Under the pieces are notes generated by a model that did no database searches, had not been told where the DNA came from, and saw only the letters and a program-made list of their open reading frames with translations. This document shows, piece by piece, positions 63,331-64,000 of a DNA stretch of 64,000 bases. Numbering within the stretch: the first letter of the stretch is position 1; each line of letters opens with the position of its first letter. This stretch comes from Proteobacteria bacterium UBA2363. GTDB taxonomy: Bacteria; Pseudomonadota; Gammaproteobacteria; Xanthomonadales; UBA2363. Position numbers and translations under genes: made by a program. The stretch lies in NCBI GenBank assembly GCA_002344355.1, contig DDTN01000019.1, positions 121,736 through 185,735 of the forward strand, written 5' to 3'.

Positions 63331-64000
63331 TCAGTTGGTCCGGATCGGCAGGTAGGTCGCGTTGTTCCACTCCACGACCTCGGCGATGGCATCGTTCTCG
63401 TCGACGATCACCCCCAGCCAGTAGTTCCTGTTCGCGTCCAGGTTGGCCGGAATCGTCAGCGTGACCTCGGCGGTGAAGTGGCCGCCGGCCGAGATCGACA
63501 GGCTGCCGCCGCCGATCCGGCGATCGGCGGTGGTGACCAGGTCGTTGCTGGAGATGTAGAACCCGACCGGCACGTTGTTCTGCGCCTGCGAGCCCATGTT
63601 CTCGTAGGTGAACTCGGCACGCACCTGCTGGCCGCGGTTGACCCGGAAGCGGGTCTCCCCGGCGTCGTCGAAACTGGCGAGCACGGCGCCCGACGTGTTG
63701 AACAGCCGCGTCTTGCGATGCCTGCTGTACTCGCCGCTGGTGCCGTCGTAGCGCCAGTGGACGACCCCGAGATCGCGGCGCGCCGGGGAACGGGCGCCGT
63801 ACAGGAACACCGCGGCGGCCGAGCCATCGGCGCCGAAGTAGGCCCGCGCCATGCCGCCGTTGGCGTGCAGGTGCGTGAAGTCGGTGCCCATGATGTTGTA
63901 CCAGCGGTTCTCGTGGTTGAGGATCAGGCCGTGGCCGATCTCGTGCAGTCCGGTCGAGCGCATCGGCCGGCCGTCGGTGCCGCCACCGTAGCCGGTCACG
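63331..64000 (-). CDS. Secreted metzincin-type metalloprotease with CARDB domain, N-terminus cut off
   Basis: The frame is open to the window edge, so the N-terminal part is missing; 223 residues are visible. 'HEIGHGLILNHEN' is a zinc-binding HExxHxxGxxH-like motif (here HEIGHGLILNH), followed by 'WYNIMGTDF', which may act as the Met-turn. A C-terminal beta-sandwich follows with 'VRAEFTYENMGSQAQNNVPV' and 'NYWLGVIVDENDAIAEV', typical of CARDB adhesion-type modules. It is probably exported. The signal peptide and pro-region would lie beyond 64000. Confidence 0.82.
   Translation of the reverse strand, partial: VTGYGGGTDGRPMRSTGLHEIGHGLILNHENRWYNIMGTDFTHLHANGGMARAYFGADGSAAAVFLYGARSPARRDLGVVHWRYDGTSGEYSRHRKTRLFNTSGAVLASFDDAGETRFRVNRGQQVRAEFTYENMGSQAQNNVPVGFYISSNDLVTTADRRIGGGSLSISAGGHFTAEVTLTIPANLDANRNYWLGVIVDENDAIAEVVEWNNATYLPIRTN

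Noticed and set aside
60435..63392. 985-residue minus-strand frame across purT and the transglutaminase gene
   Set aside because: Reads through the purT coding region in another frame; no motif, Arg/Ala-rich.

Overview
The window is very GC-rich bacterial chromosome, densely packed with genes and without rRNA, prophage, insertion sequences or CRISPR. Its content points to a gammaproteobacterium of the Xanthomonadales (Lysobacterales) type. The evidence is the order comEC / exbB-exbD-msbA-lpxK-kdsB-phosphatase-uvrC-pgsA-tRNA(Gly, Cys, Leu), a DksA with a long Lys/Ala/Pro-rich N-terminus, a DnrO-like small secreted protein, a minCDE operon followed by a small HEACH protein, and secreted proteins ending in an 'IFADGF'-like tail. 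The genus cannot be named from this sequence.

Layout. 0-7 kb: the end of a HerA-like ATPase gene (cut by the window), a repeat-filled gap, a secreted beta-helix protein, a DUF2207 membrane protein with LemA, an AbgT-family transporter and GreB. 7-14 kb: asparagine synthase, DksA, YidD, an M23 peptidase and a GAF-PAS-GGDEF-EAL protein. 14-20 kb: a GldA/GldF/GldG/DUF4340 ABC-exporter-like operon and an SRPBCC-GyrI protein. 20-27 kb: a two-component pair, a GNAT acetyltransferase, minC-minD-minE with a HEACH protein, and FadD. 27-31 kb: a molybdenum-cofactor operon (moaA-moaC-moeA-moaD-moaE-mobA) behind a leader resembling the Moco riboswitch.

The most interesting region is 31.3-45 kb. Six copies of a 14-bp palindrome, CTGA(T/C)-N4-(A/G)TCA(G/A), lie in its upstream regions. 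Each has a start codon 51-68 nt away, and the pattern fits FNR/ANR/DNR-type oxygen- or nitric-oxide-responsive control. The associated genes are a five-heme cytochrome c, cytidine deaminase, the deoC-deoA-deoD nucleoside operon, ubiD, a DnrO-like protein, the iron-sulfur proteins UbiU and UbiV, fabA-fabB, an outer-membrane channel and a protein fusing an apparently intact chorismate mutase domain to a UbiT (SCP2) domain. Together they look like an anaerobic-respiration module: Moco for molybdoenzymes, oxygen-independent ubiquinone synthesis, oxygen-independent unsaturated fatty acid synthesis and nucleoside catabolism.

45-64 kb: endonuclease I, three tRNA genes, pgsA, uvrC, a low-molecular-weight phosphatase and the kdsB/lpxK/msbA/exbD/exbB lipopolysaccharide-envelope block. 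After that come a gap with a 13-bp tandem repeat and a dispersed palindrome, comEC, a YqaA/DedA-type membrane protein, an HI0933-type flavoprotein, a secreted protein of unknown function, purT, a transglutaminase-like protein and a secreted metzincin-type protease cut by the window end. All function calls come from reading motifs and family resemblance; no database search was run.
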